NCBI GenBank assembly: GCA_024685975.1
Contig: JAIBDZ010000012.1
Span: forward strand, 1-44,286
Source: Piscirickettsiaceae bacterium
GTDB taxonomy: Bacteria > Pseudomonadota > Gammaproteobacteria > Nitrosococcales > Methylophagaceae
Length of the DNA stretch: 44,286 nt
Direction: 5' to 3'
Position 1 is the stretch's first letter; the number at the start of each line of letters is the position of its first letter. The notes beneath the pieces were generated by a model. That model saw only the letters and a list, made by a program, of their open reading frames with translations. It was not told the origin of the DNA and did no database searches. Shown here piece by piece: positions 1 to 11,315 of the stretch. The position numbers and the translations under genes are program-made.

Positions 1-599
1 CTGCCTTCCCCCGAAAGGAAGCGCGATATTGTGATAGGTTCGCAATCGCGTGTCAATTGTTCAGATAAAAATATCTCGGCAGTCGAGACATGGCAATCGG
101 GGGAAATGATGGCATACCAAGGTTCCTCTGGGGAAATGGAGATTAATTTTTCTCCCACACCTTCAGCCCAAGCGGCATATCCGTGAATAAAAATAGGCAC
201 ATCTGCGCCGAGTGACAGCCCAATTGTCGTTAATGCGTCGTTAGACAGTCCGCACTGCCATAATTGATTGAGTGCGACTAATGTTGTGGCGGCGTTGGAA
301 CTGCCACCGCCTAAACCGCCACCCATAGGCAAGTGTTTATCAATAGTGATATCAACACCGACAGGGTGTTGGCTAAAAGGTTGTATGCTTCTTGCTGCGC
401 GGACGATTAAATTATCTTCATGGGCAACGTCAGGAAAAGGCGTTTTTAGGTGGATCTCATTATCATCGCGCAAGGTGAAGTCAAGATAGTCACAATAATC
501 TAAAAATTGAAATGCCGTTTGCAGCAAGTGATAACCATCATGACGACGCCCAGTGATATGTAAGAATAAATTGAGTTTAGCAGGCGAAGGCCAAGTCAT
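1..599 (-). CDS. ispE: 4-diphosphocytidyl-2-C-methyl-D-erythritol kinase, C-terminus cut by window edge
   Basis: Cytosolic GHMP-family kinase of the MEP isoprenoid pathway; it phosphorylates CDP-ME using ATP. The minus-strand frame starts at the ATG at 599-597 ([17 protein letters not shown]) and stays open for about 199 codons to the window edge. The opening [10 protein letters not shown] and the GHMP ATP loop [14 protein letters not shown] are typical of IspE. The family is usually about 280 aa, so roughly 80 residues lie outside the window. The start overlaps the lolB stop by one base (TAATG), which implies translational coupling in a TPR lipoprotein-lolB-ispE operon, a common gammaproteobacterial order. 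Confidence 0.95.
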   Translation of the reverse strand, partial: MTWPSPAKLNLFLHITGRRHDGYHLLQTAFQFLDYCDYLDFTLRDDNEIHLKTPFPDVAHEDNLIVRAARSIQPFSQHPVGVDITIDKHLPMGGGLGGGSSNAATTLVALNQLWQCGLSNDALTTIGLSLGADVPIFIHGYAAWAEGVGEKLISISPEEPWYAIISPDCHVSTAEIFLSEQLTRDCEPITISRFLSGEG

Positions 600-1213
600 T
601 ACTGAATATCTTTCCAACTATTGATAACAAGGCGCAAGTCTAGCTCTGGATGGGTCAGATAGAGTTTCGATGGCATTTGTTGGCTGCCATAAGTCTCATA
701 ACGTCGATAGTCAATTTGCCATTCTTGTTGAGTTAAATGGGTGATCCGACCTTGATCATCAAGGATAAGCTGTTGATATGGCATGCCTTCATAAGGGAGA
801 CCTCTTACCCAGTCACGTAATGCACTAATGGGAAAATGAAGATCAAAAACGGAGTTGAGTAATGCTTCCGGCGTTTCAGCGGAAAGCATTTGACCATCGG
901 ATAGTGTCAAGACAACTTGCTCAGGCGTGCCATCAAGCACAACACCGCCTTGAGAAAAGGGCCCCATTAGCTTAAGTCGGTAAATGAAGTTGTTTTCTCG
1001 CCAGTTAAGTCCTGCATTCCATGCTTCATCACCTTGAGTGATAGCTGTGCGGCCGCGAATTTCCCATTGGGTTATTTGACGTAGCTTTTTTTGACGCTCT
1101 TGCCACAATATATCGGCATCAATTGTGAGATCTGTCGGTTGCTGTTGTAAAGGTGCGCAGGCGGACAAGAATAATAAAACGAAACCAACAAGAGAAAGAC
1201 GATAAGCGCTCAT
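599..1213 (-). CDS. lolB: Outer-membrane lipoprotein receptor LolB
   Basis: LolB takes lipoproteins from periplasmic LolA and inserts them into the outer membrane. The protein has 204 residues, close to the family norm. It begins with a lipoprotein signal peptide ([19 protein letters not shown], lipobox LSAC), followed by the WEIRGRTAI strand typical of LolB and a single unclosed-barrel type domain. Its ATG directly follows the TAA of the TPR gene, and its stop overlaps the ispE start, so the three genes are probably one transcript. Identification rests on the lipobox, the length, the WxIRGR motif and the position before ispE. Confidence 0.92.
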   Translation of the reverse strand: MSAYRLSLVGFVLLFLSACAPLQQQPTDLTIDADILWQERQKKLRQITQWEIRGRTAITQGDEAWNAGLNWRENNFIYRLKLMGPFSQGGVVLDGTPEQVVLTLSDGQMLSAETPEALLNSVFDLHFPISALRDWVRGLPYEGMPYQQLILDDQGRITHLTQQEWQIDYRRYETYGSQQMPSKLYLTHPELDLRLVINSWKDIQ

Positions 1214-2977
1214 TTATAGGCCAAATCGTTTCATCGTGTCACGTAATAAAGTATTGTTTTCATCAAGATCTAAGCCTTGTTGCCACACTTTTTTGGCTTT
1301 GCGTTGATGCCCTTGTTGCCAGATAACTTCTCCTAAATGTGCTAAAAATTCAGGATCGTTTTGTAAATCGACAGCTTGTTGCAAATACTGTGACGCTTTA
1401 TCTAAGTCACCCATACGGTAATAAGCCCACCCTAAGCTATCTAAATAGAAAGGGTCGTTTGGCGCGATAGCCAATGCTTGATTAATCAACTCAAGTGCTT
1501 CTTGGTGGCGATCTGTTCTATCCGTTAAGGTATACCCTAAGGCGTTGAGCGTTTGAGCATGATCTGGTTTTAAAGCCAAAATATACCGTAAATCATCTTC
1601 GAGTAAGTCAATGCGATCAAGGGTTTCGGCAACCATTGCTCGCCCATAACGCAAATCAATATCATCAGGGTGTGCGGTGAGTGCATCGCTTAATAAATCA
1701 TAAGCAAGCTGTGGTTGATGGCGCTCGCGCAATAAAGTGGATTCAAAAAGGTAATATTGTACTGCCAGGTCAGGGTTCTCGGTTCTTAGTTGAGCAAGGT
1801 GTAGTCGCGCTTTAGGGAGAGCACCGTGATCAGCGAGCAAGGAAACATAATGCGTTTGAGCTGCTTGGTAACGTGCATTATGCTGAGGGACGGCATCAAA
1901 CCATGCGAGCGCTTCAGTAATATTACCGGCTTCTTTTTCAGTGATACCCAAGAAATAAGTTGCCTGCTGTTTTGGATCGCCAACGGTTAATAAACGATTA
2001 AACAGTATTCTTGCGTCTTCTAGCTCTCGCTCTTGAATAGCAATAATGCCTAAAGCAAAAATAATATCGGGTTCATAAGGATGGGTTTCATAAAGAGATT
2101 CAAAGACGGCTTTGGCATCATCGATATGGTTATTTTCGCCTAATAATTGGCCGTAGGTAAAACGGAGTTCAACACTCGCATCTTTTTTAGCTGCGGCAGG
2201 TTTGAGTAAGGCGATGGCCTCTTCTCCTTGTCCCGCTTGTTGCCACATTTTCGCTTTTAAGATTAAGGCGCCTTCATGTCCTGGTTGTGCTTGTAAGACT
2301 TGATCTAACGTTGATAAAGCCAAATCATTTTGCAGGTAATGGGCTGCAAGACGAGCATATTGGTAGAGTGCTTCAGGTTGTTGTTGCTGGACGACATCAA
2401 GCTGAGACATGATCTGCAGTGCGGGTTCAGCGTTAGCTAATTTACCCATATTCTCTGTCAGACGTTCAAGAAAAAAAGACGCTTTCTCAGGTTCAAGTTC
2501 AAGGGCTTTATTGACGGCACTTGGCACGTCATTGTAATTACCCTGAATCAATAAGAAAGGGACTTTTAAAAAGTAGATATTGGCATCGTCAGGGTCAACT
2601 TCACTCCAGCGGTTTAATGCTTTATCAATGCGTTGACCATCTCGAGTGAGGTTAGCGATTTGTGTCGAGCGACTTGCTAGATTCGGCGAGTCAATGGTTT
2701 CTGCTGCCCGCTGATATAAGTCTGCAGCACCGAAGATATCGCCTCGCTGTTTCGCGACTTCAGCAGTTAAAACGAGATAAGTGAGCTCAGCGGTAAGTGG
2801 TAAGCTTGGCACTTCTTCTACAATTTGTTCTGTTTCAACCTCAGGCGTCACATCGCTGATTTGTGCTTGTGGCGGGTGGGGGACGGTTGAGCAAGCAGTT
2901 AATAATAAGCCACTCACTAGCCAGCCAAAACGCTTTGATAAGGAAAGCTTTTGCTCAATGACTTGCGATAAATCCAT
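1214..2977 (-). CDS. TPR-repeat outer-membrane lipoprotein
   Basis: Tetratricopeptide-repeat lipoprotein of about 587 residues, of unknown specific role. I chose the ATG at 2977 because it places a short charged n-region before a hydrophobic stretch ending in the lipobox LLTAC. The longer reading from 3091 would bury this signal. The mature part is a chain of helical TPR units; the clearest are near the C-terminus, for example around NALGYTLTDR and YLDSLGWAYYRMGDL. Large TPR proteins are commonly encoded before lolB-ispE in gammaproteobacteria, where an envelope assembly or protein-interaction role is suspected. The function is inferred from fold and context only. Confidence 0.85.
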   Translation of the reverse strand: MDLSQVIEQKLSLSKRFGWLVSGLLLTACSTVPHPPQAQISDVTPEVETEQIVEEVPSLPLTAELTYLVLTAEVAKQRGDIFGAADLYQRAAETIDSPNLASRSTQIANLTRDGQRIDKALNRWSEVDPDDANIYFLKVPFLLIQGNYNDVPSAVNKALELEPEKASFFLERLTENMGKLANAEPALQIMSQLDVVQQQQPEALYQYARLAAHYLQNDLALSTLDQVLQAQPGHEGALILKAKMWQQAGQGEEAIALLKPAAAKKDASVELRFTYGQLLGENNHIDDAKAVFESLYETHPYEPDIIFALGIIAIQERELEDARILFNRLLTVGDPKQQATYFLGITEKEAGNITEALAWFDAVPQHNARYQAAQTHYVSLLADHGALPKARLHLAQLRTENPDLAVQYYLFESTLLRERHQPQLAYDLLSDALTAHPDDIDLRYGRAMVAETLDRIDLLEDDLRYILALKPDHAQTLNALGYTLTDRTDRHQEALELINQALAIAPNDPFYLDSLGWAYYRMGDLDKASQYLQQAVDLQNDPEFLAHLGEVIWQQGHQRKAKKVWQQGLDLDENNTLLRDTMKRFGL

Positions 2978-3253
2978 AATAAAACGACCTGAACGATTGA
3001 TTTTGTTAGAATGTTGCATTGTTCTAAGGAAACTGACAATAAATTTTAAGCTTCTGCTGCAAGTGTAACAGCATTTTATAGCGTCCAGCATCTTAGAGCC
3101 ATTTTAGCCAACCATGATAAATAACGCCATGACAATACAAGCTATCTTATGCATTCCTGTCTGTTATCACAACAGTGATGCGTCAGTGTCTGCAATGTGC
3201 TCATTGAGCACGCAAAGCTTTGGTATTCATGGTTGTAAAGGTGAGTAGTGCAG
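2978..3253. promoter_or_regulatory. Divergent intergenic region between TPR lipoprotein and hemA
   Basis: About 276 bases separate the two divergent start codons and must hold promoters for both the TPR-lolB-ispE and the hemA-prfA transcripts. The sequence AAAGGTGAG just before hemA serves as its ribosome binding site. I could not identify convincing -35/-10 pairs. Confidence 0.5.
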
Positions 3254-4510
3254 ATGCAATTTGTGGCTTATGGCGTTAATCATACTACTGCCCCCGTTGA
3301 TATTCGTGAAAATATTGCTTTTAACCCTGAGACATTACCAGATGCCTTAGTGTCGTTAAAATCACAACCCGGTGTGGCTGAAGCGGTGATTGTGTCAACG
3401 TGTAACCGAACAGAAATTTATTGTCATATTGATGAACAGTCTCCCGTTGATATTCGGCAATGGTTACAGCAATACCATGCTAACGATGTTGCATTAATAG
3501 ATGACTATTTTTATCGCCATCATAACCACGATGCTATTCGCCATTTATTGCGTGTTGCCTGTGGATTAGATTCGATGGTGTTAGGCGAACCTCAAATTTT
3601 GGGGCAGATTAAGACGGCCTATAGTGACGCCTTAAATCAACAGGCGGTGGGTAAATCACTCGGCCGTTTATTCCAACATGCGTTTACGGTGGCAAAGCAA
3701 GTTCGGACAGATACTGCGATTGGCAATAGCCCTGTTTCTGTGGCGTTTGCAGCAGTGAGTTTAGCAAAACAAATCTTTAGCAGTCTGTCGGAGTCTACGG
3801 CTTTATTAATCGGTGCTGGGGAAACGATTGAGCTTGCTGCCAGACATTTACACGATAATGGCGTTGGCCGTATTATTATTGCCAACAGAACGATAGAGCG
3901 AGCGCATAATTTAGCGATGCAAGTCGATGGCTATGCGATTAATTTAAGCGAAATGCCGGCCCACTTGGCTGAAGCGGATATCGTGATTAGCTCCACAGCC
4001 AGTCAGTTACCTATTTTAGGTAAAGGGACAGTGGAAAGCGCACTAAAACAACGCAAACGTCGTCCTATTTTTATGGTCGATATTGCGGTACCGCGAGATA
4101 TTGAGCCGGAAGTAGGCACATTAGAAGATATCTATCTGTATTGTGTTGATGATTTACACGATATTATCGAAGAAAACCTGCAATCAAGACGAGATGCGGC
4201 GTTACAAGCAGAAGAGATTATTGATACCCAGGTCGAACACTTTTTGAGCTGGTTACGTACACAAGACGCGGTACCAGTGATAAAACGGTTGCGTGAAAAT
4301 GCCGAAAAACACAGCGCTGAAGTGCTAGAAAAAGCCCAAAAACAATTAGAACAAGGCGTTGAACCACAACAAGTGGTCAATGAGTTAGCGAGAACATTAA
4401 CCAATAAATTATTACATGAGCCTAGCCGCCAACTAAGGCAATCAGGTTCAGATGTGGATAATAACCTCATTGAAGCGGCGAGAAACCTCTTCAATATTAA
4501 GGATGTGTAA
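3254..4510 (+). CDS. hemA: Glutamyl-tRNA reductase
   Basis: First committed enzyme of C5-pathway tetrapyrrole synthesis. It reduces glutamyl-tRNA(Glu) to glutamate-1-semialdehyde with NADPH. The order is the N-terminal catalytic domain with GVNHTTAPV, the active-site cysteine in STCNRTEIY, the substrate loop GLDSMVLGEPQILGQIK, the NADPH domain (GAGETIELAARHL) and the C-terminal dimerisation helices. A GTG at 3248 is also possible. I prefer the ATG at 3254 because it puts the catalytic cysteine at residue 50, as in characterised HemA proteins. The gene after it, prfA, starts immediately after the stop. hemA-prfA is a conserved gammaproteobacterial pair. Confidence 0.96.
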   Translation: MQFVAYGVNHTTAPVDIRENIAFNPETLPDALVSLKSQPGVAEAVIVSTCNRTEIYCHIDEQSPVDIRQWLQQYHANDVALIDDYFYRHHNHDAIRHLLRVACGLDSMVLGEPQILGQIKTAYSDALNQQAVGKSLGRLFQHAFTVAKQVRTDTAIGNSPVSVAFAAVSLAKQIFSSLSESTALLIGAGETIELAARHLHDNGVGRIIIANRTIERAHNLAMQVDGYAINLSEMPAHLAEADIVISSTASQLPILGKGTVESALKQRKRRPIFMVDIAVPRDIEPEVGTLEDIYLYCVDDLHDIIEENLQSRRDAALQAEEIIDTQVEHFLSWLRTQDAVPVIKRLRENAEKHSAEVLEKAQKQLEQGVEPQQVVNELARTLTNKLLHEPSRQLRQSGSDVDNNLIEAARNLFNIKDV

Positions 4511-5599
4511 GTGAAAGAATCAATCAAGCATAAACTTGAAACATTAGTCGAACGTCATGAAGAAATCAGTGGTTTATTGGCTGAACCTGAAACAATGGCC
4601 GATCAAAATAAGTTTCGATCTTTGTCGCAAGAATATGCACAGTTAGAACCTGTTGTTACAAACTTCACTGCCTATAAGGCCAGTCTACAAGCCATCGAAG
4701 ATGCCAAAATGATGATGGAAGAAGACGATGAAGAGATGCGTGAAATGGCTAAAGAAGAATTGGTCGAAGCAGAACAACAAGAACAAGAGTTAGAGATCGT
4801 ATTGCAGAAATTGCTATTGCCTAAAGATCCTAATGATCAACGTAATATTTTCCTTGAAGTGAGGGCAGGAACTGGAGGCGATGAAGCCGCGATTTTTGCC
4901 GGTGATCTCTATCGCATGTACAGTCGTTACGCTGAAAGCCGCCGTTGGGGAGTGGAAGTCATCAACGCACAAGAAGGCGAGCATGGCGGTTATAAAGAAG
5001 TCGTAATTAAAATTGTCGGTGAAGGCGCGTATTCAAGATTAAAATTTGAATCAGGTGGCCATCGCGTGCAACGGGTCCCCGAAACGGAATCACAAGGTCG
5101 TATTCATACATCGGCGTGTACCGTCGCGATCATGCCGGAAGTCGATGAACTGGATGCGATTGATATTAATCCAGCTGATTTACGTGTTGATACTTTCCGT
5201 GCATCGGGCGCGGGTGGTCAGCATGTTAATAAAACCGACTCTGCGATTCGGATCACCCATATCCCAACGGGTATTGTGGTGGAATGCCAAGATCAACGCT
5301 CGCAACATAAAAACCGTGCTCAAGCCATGTCGGTGCTGCAATCACGCATTATGTCAGAACAACAAGAAAAGATTGATTCAGAACAAGCTGAAACACGTAA
5401 ATTACAAGTGGGCAGTGGCGATCGTAGTGAACGTATTCGGACCTATAACTACCCTCAAGGCCGTATGACCGATCACCGTATTAATTTGACCTTATACAAA
5501 TTAGCCGAAGTGATGGAAGGGGACTTGGAGCAAGTGATCGAACCTTTGATCAATGAATACCAGGCAGATCAATTAGCCTCTTTATCAAATGATGATTAA
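4511..5599 (+). CDS. prfA: Peptide chain release factor 1
   Basis: Class I release factor that recognises UAA/UAG and triggers peptidyl-tRNA hydrolysis on the ribosome. The 362-residue length is normal. The GGQ hydrolysis motif lies in [18 protein letters not shown], and the N-terminal helical domain and the conserved [16 protein letters not shown] stretch are intact. The start is GTG, directly abutting the hemA TAA, consistent with translational coupling. The usual third partner, prmC (the methyltransferase that modifies the GGQ glutamine), does not follow. Instead the end overlaps by four bases with a convergent c-di-GMP gene. Confidence 0.97.
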   Translation: MKESIKHKLETLVERHEEISGLLAEPETMADQNKFRSLSQEYAQLEPVVTNFTAYKASLQAIEDAKMMMEEDDEEMREMAKEELVEAEQQEQELEIVLQKLLLPKDPNDQRNIFLEVRAGTGGDEAAIFAGDLYRMYSRYAESRRWGVEVINAQEGEHGGYKEVVIKIVGEGAYSRLKFESGGHRVQRVPETESQGRIHTSACTVAIMPEVDELDAIDINPADLRVDTFRASGAGGQHVNKTDSAIRITHIPTGIVVECQDQRSQHKNRAQAMSVLQSRIMSEQQEKIDSEQAETRKLQVGSGDRSERIRTYNYPQGRMTDHRINLTLYKLAEVMEGDLEQVIEPLINEYQADQLASLSNDD

Positions 5600-7587
5600 A
5601 TCGCAATCGATTTTTGCATTTTAATGGCATTAAATACACGCTCTGGATGAGCCAGCAAAGTTAATAGTGTGGCTTCATCAACAGGGCGGCTGAACAAATA
5701 ACCTTGAATCAGATGACATTGTTGGGAGGTTAAATAACTCAACTGATCAACATCTTCGACGCCTTCAGCAATGATGTTGAGATTGAGCGCTTTGCCTAAT
5801 GCAATAATGGAAGCGGCAATGGCTTTGTCTTCATCATTGGCACAAATGTCTCTAATAAAGCTGCGATCGATTTTCAAGCTATCGATGGGCAGGCGTTTGA
5901 GATAACTCAAAGATGAATAGCCTGTGCCAAAATCATCAATAGACAATAAAATATCTTTTTTCGATAAGGCATGCAGATTATCAATATTCTGCAATTGGTC
6001 ATTCATGACCACACTTTCCGTTAACTCTAATTGCAAATAGTGGCTCGGTAATCCTGTGTCTTGCAATATTTTTTCAAGATCGGTGACGAAGTGCTCTTGC
6101 ATGAATTGTACGCCAGACACATTGACTGAAATGTGGGACAAAATATGGCCAAGATCCAACAAACGCACCATTAACTCACATGATTGTTGAAGCACCCATT
6201 GCCCAATGGGATAAATCTGGCCACCTTCTTCAGCGATAGGAATAAAAATATCAGGAGGAATATTGCCCGTTTGATTCGGATGCCATCGTAGTAAGGCTTC
6301 AAGGCCAAAAATAGTATTTGTCTCGGTATCGACTTGGATTTGATACAACAATGACAACTCATTACGGGCAATGGCATGACGTAACATGCTGTCAACTTCC
6401 ATACTCATGGTGGCATCAGTGGATAATTGTTGTGAGTAATAGCAGAAGTTATTGCGACCATTATGCTTAGCTTGATACATAGCCGTATCGGCATGTTTGA
6501 GTAAGGTTTCTGCCGTTGTGCCATGATCGGGATGAATTGCGATGCCGATACTCGGCGTGATATGAAACAAGTATTCATTGATTTTAAAGGTTTCTGAAAA
6601 GGCATCTAAAATGCGTTGTGCGATTAAATCGGTTTCTGGAGTGGAATCATTCAGCTCAGTGACAATAATGAATTCATCTCCGCCAAAACGGGCAATAAAA
6701 TCTTGAGTACGCGCGACACGTTGCAAGCGCCTGCTAGCGGCGATTAACGTCTCATCGCCAATAGAATGACCATAGTTATCATTAATGTGTTTGAACTTAT
6801 CAAGATCAATAAATAAAACGGCAAAAGGATGAGGATGTTGTGTATTCAGTAAGGTATCTAACTTTTGAGAGAGGTGGATGCGATTAGCCAATTGAGTCAA
6901 TGGATCATGATGGGCTAACTGTTGCAATTCATCATGTGCTTGTTTTAATTCTTCTGTCCGGTCGAGTAAAGACTGATGTTTTTTCTGTAATAACGCATCA
7001 GCACTTTTTTCTTGTTCACGAATAAAGTATTGAATGATAAAGAGAATACCGGAAGTGCTCACGGCAATATTGAGCACAGTAAACAATTCGATTAAGGCTG
7101 TTGCTGGTGGCAGTGTATTTTCAATCAGAAAACGATCGAGAAAAACAGTCGTAATCAATAGGGAAAGGAAAGCGAAAAACCAGCGTAGAGCATGACGATA
7201 AGATTGATAAATCAAAGCGTTAATAGGCGCGTAAATAGCCCAAATGCAAACAAAGCTGCTAGCGGCAAATCCCCCTAATAACCAAGTGAATATAAAAGGT
7301 AAAACCAGTACGAGGCTTAATTGGGTGTGAACAAACGTGTCGAAGCGTTGTGTTTTCGCGAGATGCCAAATCGTTAAAATGGAAACCAGTACATAAGCAA
7401 GCGGCACAGTACTAGCGACGTAATGGCCTGCCCCTGCATAAAATACCGTCAGAATAGTAGACAGAGTGCCAACAAATACGGGAATTAATAACAGTGACGC
7501 TTTTTTGAGACGCAAATTTTCACTATCAGATGGGGTTGAACCAATCTGTTGGTAGCGATCTAATAAGCGAATCAATGGCGTCAGCAT
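5596..7587 (-). CDS. Membrane GGDEF-EAL cyclic-di-GMP enzyme
   Basis: Likely inner-membrane enzyme that makes and/or degrades the second messenger c-di-GMP. About 200 N-terminal residues form six or so membrane segments, a sensory module I cannot name. A coiled-coil linker follows, then a GGDEF domain with an intact RFGGDEF signature and an EAL domain with EALLRW, the metal-binding DDFGTGYSS loop and AEGVED. Both catalytic signatures look intact, so the net activity cannot be predicted. The ATG at 7587 has GGGA eight bases upstream and is preferred over the TTG at 7593. The 3' end overlaps prfA convergently. Confidence 0.92.
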   Translation of the reverse strand: MLTPLIRLLDRYQQIGSTPSDSENLRLKKASLLLIPVFVGTLSTILTVFYAGAGHYVASTVPLAYVLVSILTIWHLAKTQRFDTFVHTQLSLVLVLPFIFTWLLGGFAASSFVCIWAIYAPINALIYQSYRHALRWFFAFLSLLITTVFLDRFLIENTLPPATALIELFTVLNIAVSTSGILFIIQYFIREQEKSADALLQKKHQSLLDRTEELKQAHDELQQLAHHDPLTQLANRIHLSQKLDTLLNTQHPHPFAVLFIDLDKFKHINDNYGHSIGDETLIAASRRLQRVARTQDFIARFGGDEFIIVTELNDSTPETDLIAQRILDAFSETFKINEYLFHITPSIGIAIHPDHGTTAETLLKHADTAMYQAKHNGRNNFCYYSQQLSTDATMSMEVDSMLRHAIARNELSLLYQIQVDTETNTIFGLEALLRWHPNQTGNIPPDIFIPIAEEGGQIYPIGQWVLQQSCELMVRLLDLGHILSHISVNVSGVQFMQEHFVTDLEKILQDTGLPSHYLQLELTESVVMNDQLQNIDNLHALSKKDILLSIDDFGTGYSSLSYLKRLPIDSLKIDRSFIRDICANDEDKAIAASIIALGKALNLNIIAEGVEDVDQLSYLTSQQCHLIQGYLFSRPVDEATLLTLLAHPERVFNAIKMQKSIAI

Positions 7588-7693
7588 AGACAATGTCCCA
7601 ATAACGTAGGCTCGCGTAACTGATTGTATTACAAAAGAAGCGGCGCTTATAGTTTTATTGAGTGGTGGTTCTGCCGTGGGAGTTACTGATGAT

Positions 7694-9162
<1,469 letters not shown>

Positions 9163-9165
9163 GTT

Positions 9166-10446
9166 TTAGAGCCTTGCAATGGCGCGATAAGCAATATCGG
9201 TACGATAATACATATCTTGCCAATCAATCGTTGTCACTAAGTCATAAGCGGCTTTTTGTGCTGCGGCGACATCATCACCTAAAGCTGTCGCACATAAAAC
9301 ACGGCCGCCAGATGTCACGACGTTATCGCCTTGTTGCGTTGTGCCTGCATGGAAGACTTTACGAACTTCTGTCGCTGGTGTGGCAAGGCCGTTGATGACA
9401 TCGCCTTTACGGTAGCTTTCTGGGTAACCACCTGCAGCTAATACGACGCCGACGGCAGCTCTTTTATCCCATTCAACCGTAGCAGTATCGAGTTGCTTAT
9501 CTAATGCGGCTTCACATAAGGCAATCAAATCTGATTGTAAGCGCATCATAATGGGTTGTGTTTCAGGATCACCAAAGCGGCAGTTGTACTCAACAACGCG
9601 AGGTGAGCCGGTTTCATCAATCATTAAACCGGCATATAAAAAACCAGTATAAGGTCTGCCATCGGCGGCCATGCCTTCGACGGTAGGTTTAATGACTTCA
9701 TCCATGATGCGATTGTGTATTTCTGCTGTGACAACAGGTGCGGGAGAATACGCACCCATACCACCGGTATTAGGACCTTGGTCTCCATTATCACGTGCTT
9801 TGTGATCTTGAGATGTAGCAAGAGGTAAAATATTTTTGCCATCAACCATGACGATAAAACTGGCTTCTTCACCAGTCATAAACTCTTCGATGACGACTCG
9901 GTGACCCGCTTCTCCGAAGGCGTTTCCGGATAACATATCATTGACAGCATCAATGGCGTCTTGTTCTGTCATCGCAACAATAACGCCTTTGCCTGCGGCT
10001 AAACCATCTGCTTTGACGACAATCGGTGCGCCTTGTTGTTGAATATATTCAATGGCAGAGGCTGGCTCTGAGAAAACTTGATAAGCGGCAGTCGGAATCG
10101 CGTGACGGGCTAAAAAGTCCTTGGTAAAACTTTTAGACGCTTCTAATTGCGCGGCTTCTTTCGATGGGCCAAAACAGCGTAAACCTGCGGCTTCGAAGGC
10201 ATCGACAATGCCCATCACCAATGGCACTTCAGGGCCAATAATGGTCAGGTCAATTTGCGCTTGTTTGGCATAGCTGACCAGCTCATCGATGGCATCGACC
10301 GCAATATCGACATTAGAGATGCCTTCTTCAGCTGCGGTGCCGGGGTTACCGGGTGCGACAAAAACATGGTCACATTGCGGCGATTGGGCTAGTTTCCAAG
10401 CCAATGCATGTTCACGACCACCACTGCCAACCACTAAAACTTTCAT
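9166..10446 (-). CDS. purD: Phosphoribosylamine-glycine ligase (GAR synthetase)
   Basis: ATP-grasp enzyme of de novo purine synthesis that joins phosphoribosylamine and glycine to form GAR. The 426-residue length is normal. The sequence opens MKVLVVGSGGREHALAWKL, then shows the dinucleotide-like loop VAPGNPGTA, IGPEVPLVMGI, the ATP-grasp lysine loop VKADGLAAGKGV, and the metal-binding VVEYNCRFGDPETQ. It is the first gene of the purD-tsaC-hemF run. Its promoter should lie in the approximately 170-base gap shared with the divergent LOG-family gene. Confidence 0.97.
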   Translation of the reverse strand: MKVLVVGSGGREHALAWKLAQSPQCDHVFVAPGNPGTAAEEGISNVDIAVDAIDELVSYAKQAQIDLTIIGPEVPLVMGIVDAFEAAGLRCFGPSKEAAQLEASKSFTKDFLARHAIPTAAYQVFSEPASAIEYIQQQGAPIVVKADGLAAGKGVIVAMTEQDAIDAVNDMLSGNAFGEAGHRVVIEEFMTGEEASFIVMVDGKNILPLATSQDHKARDNGDQGPNTGGMGAYSPAPVVTAEIHNRIMDEVIKPTVEGMAADGRPYTGFLYAGLMIDETGSPRVVEYNCRFGDPETQPIMMRLQSDLIALCEAALDKQLDTATVEWDKRAAVGVVLAAGGYPESYRKGDVINGLATPATEVRKVFHAGTTQQGDNVVTSGGRVLCATALGDDVAAAQKAAYDLVTTIDWQDMYYRTDIAYRAIARL

Positions 10447-10613
10447 ATATCCTGCCAGAAAAACTAAAATAAAAGCGTTATGATACCTGAGTCATTGGGA
10501 TTACTGAATCCAGTCAGTAAGACAGCGTTGTTTGATGTTTTTAGATCAACAACATTTCTGTCTTTAAAATGCGACTATTTGATAGTCAGTTAAGCGTAGT
10601 ATTGAGAGGTAAA

Positions 10614-11285
10614 ATGGAAAACTTAAAAACGTCGGAAGCTTGGCGGGTATTTCGTATTCAAGCAGAAATGATTGATGGCATCGAAACCTTATTTGATTTA
10701 GGGCCTGCTGTGTCTTTATTTGGTAGTGCGAGACTGCCTGAGTCATCGCCTTATTACCAAGATGCAATGACAGTGGCGACGCAATTATCAGAAGCTAAAT
10801 TTGCCGTGATCAGTGGTGGTGGGCCAAGCATTATGGAAGCCGCTAACCGAGGTGCATTTGGCCGCGGTGGTAAGTCCGTTGGACTCAATATAGAGTTACC
10901 TTTTGAGCAAACACCAAACGACACTCAAGATATTAGTTTGTCATTTCGCTATTTTTTCATTCGAAAATTGATGTTCGTCAAATACTCGATGGCATATGTC
11001 GTTTTTCCAGGCGGATTTGGGACTTTGGATGAGTTTTTTGAAGCGCTCACCTTAATTCAAACAAAAAAAATTAAGAATTTCCCCGTCATTCTCTATGGCA
11101 GCACATTTTGGGCTGGTTTATTAGATTGGATCAAAGGCCAGGTATTAGAGTTAGGGTGTATTAGTGAATCGGATTTAGATTTATTTTATGTGGTTGATTC
11201 GCCTGATGAGGTATTACCGATCATCAAACGACATCATGCACAGCTAGTGAAAAACCCAGAACGGGATCATCGTTTCACTGTGTAA
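10614..11285 (+). CDS. LOG-family (TIGR00730) putative nucleotide 5'-monophosphate phosphoribohydrolase
   Basis: A Rossmann-fold protein of the LOG/lysine-decarboxylase-like family. Characterised members cleave nucleoside monophosphates, including cytokinin precursors, to free base and ribose-5-phosphate. The family signature PGGFGTLDEFFE is present, as is the glycine-rich SGGGPSIMEAANRGA. I chose the ATG at 10614 because it follows GAGAGGTAAA. A reading from 10569 adds 15 residues with no ribosome site. The true substrate in this organism is unknown; nucleotide salvage is the most likely role. Confidence 0.85.
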   Translation: MENLKTSEAWRVFRIQAEMIDGIETLFDLGPAVSLFGSARLPESSPYYQDAMTVATQLSEAKFAVISGGGPSIMEAANRGAFGRGGKSVGLNIELPFEQTPNDTQDISLSFRYFFIRKLMFVKYSMAYVVFPGGFGTLDEFFEALTLIQTKKIKNFPVILYGSTFWAGLLDWIKGQVLELGCISESDLDLFYVVDSPDEVLPIIKRHHAQLVKNPERDHRFTV

Positions 11286-11315
11286 TTATTCAGGCGAGTA
11301 AGTGAAGGTAGAGGC

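Noticed and set aside
268-489. Plus-strand frame near the window start
   Set aside because: It is antisense to the strongly conserved ispE.
5596-7587. Degenerate c-di-GMP enzyme
   Set aside because: Both GGDEF and EAL signatures and the DDFGTG loop are intact, so there is no reason to call either domain inactive.
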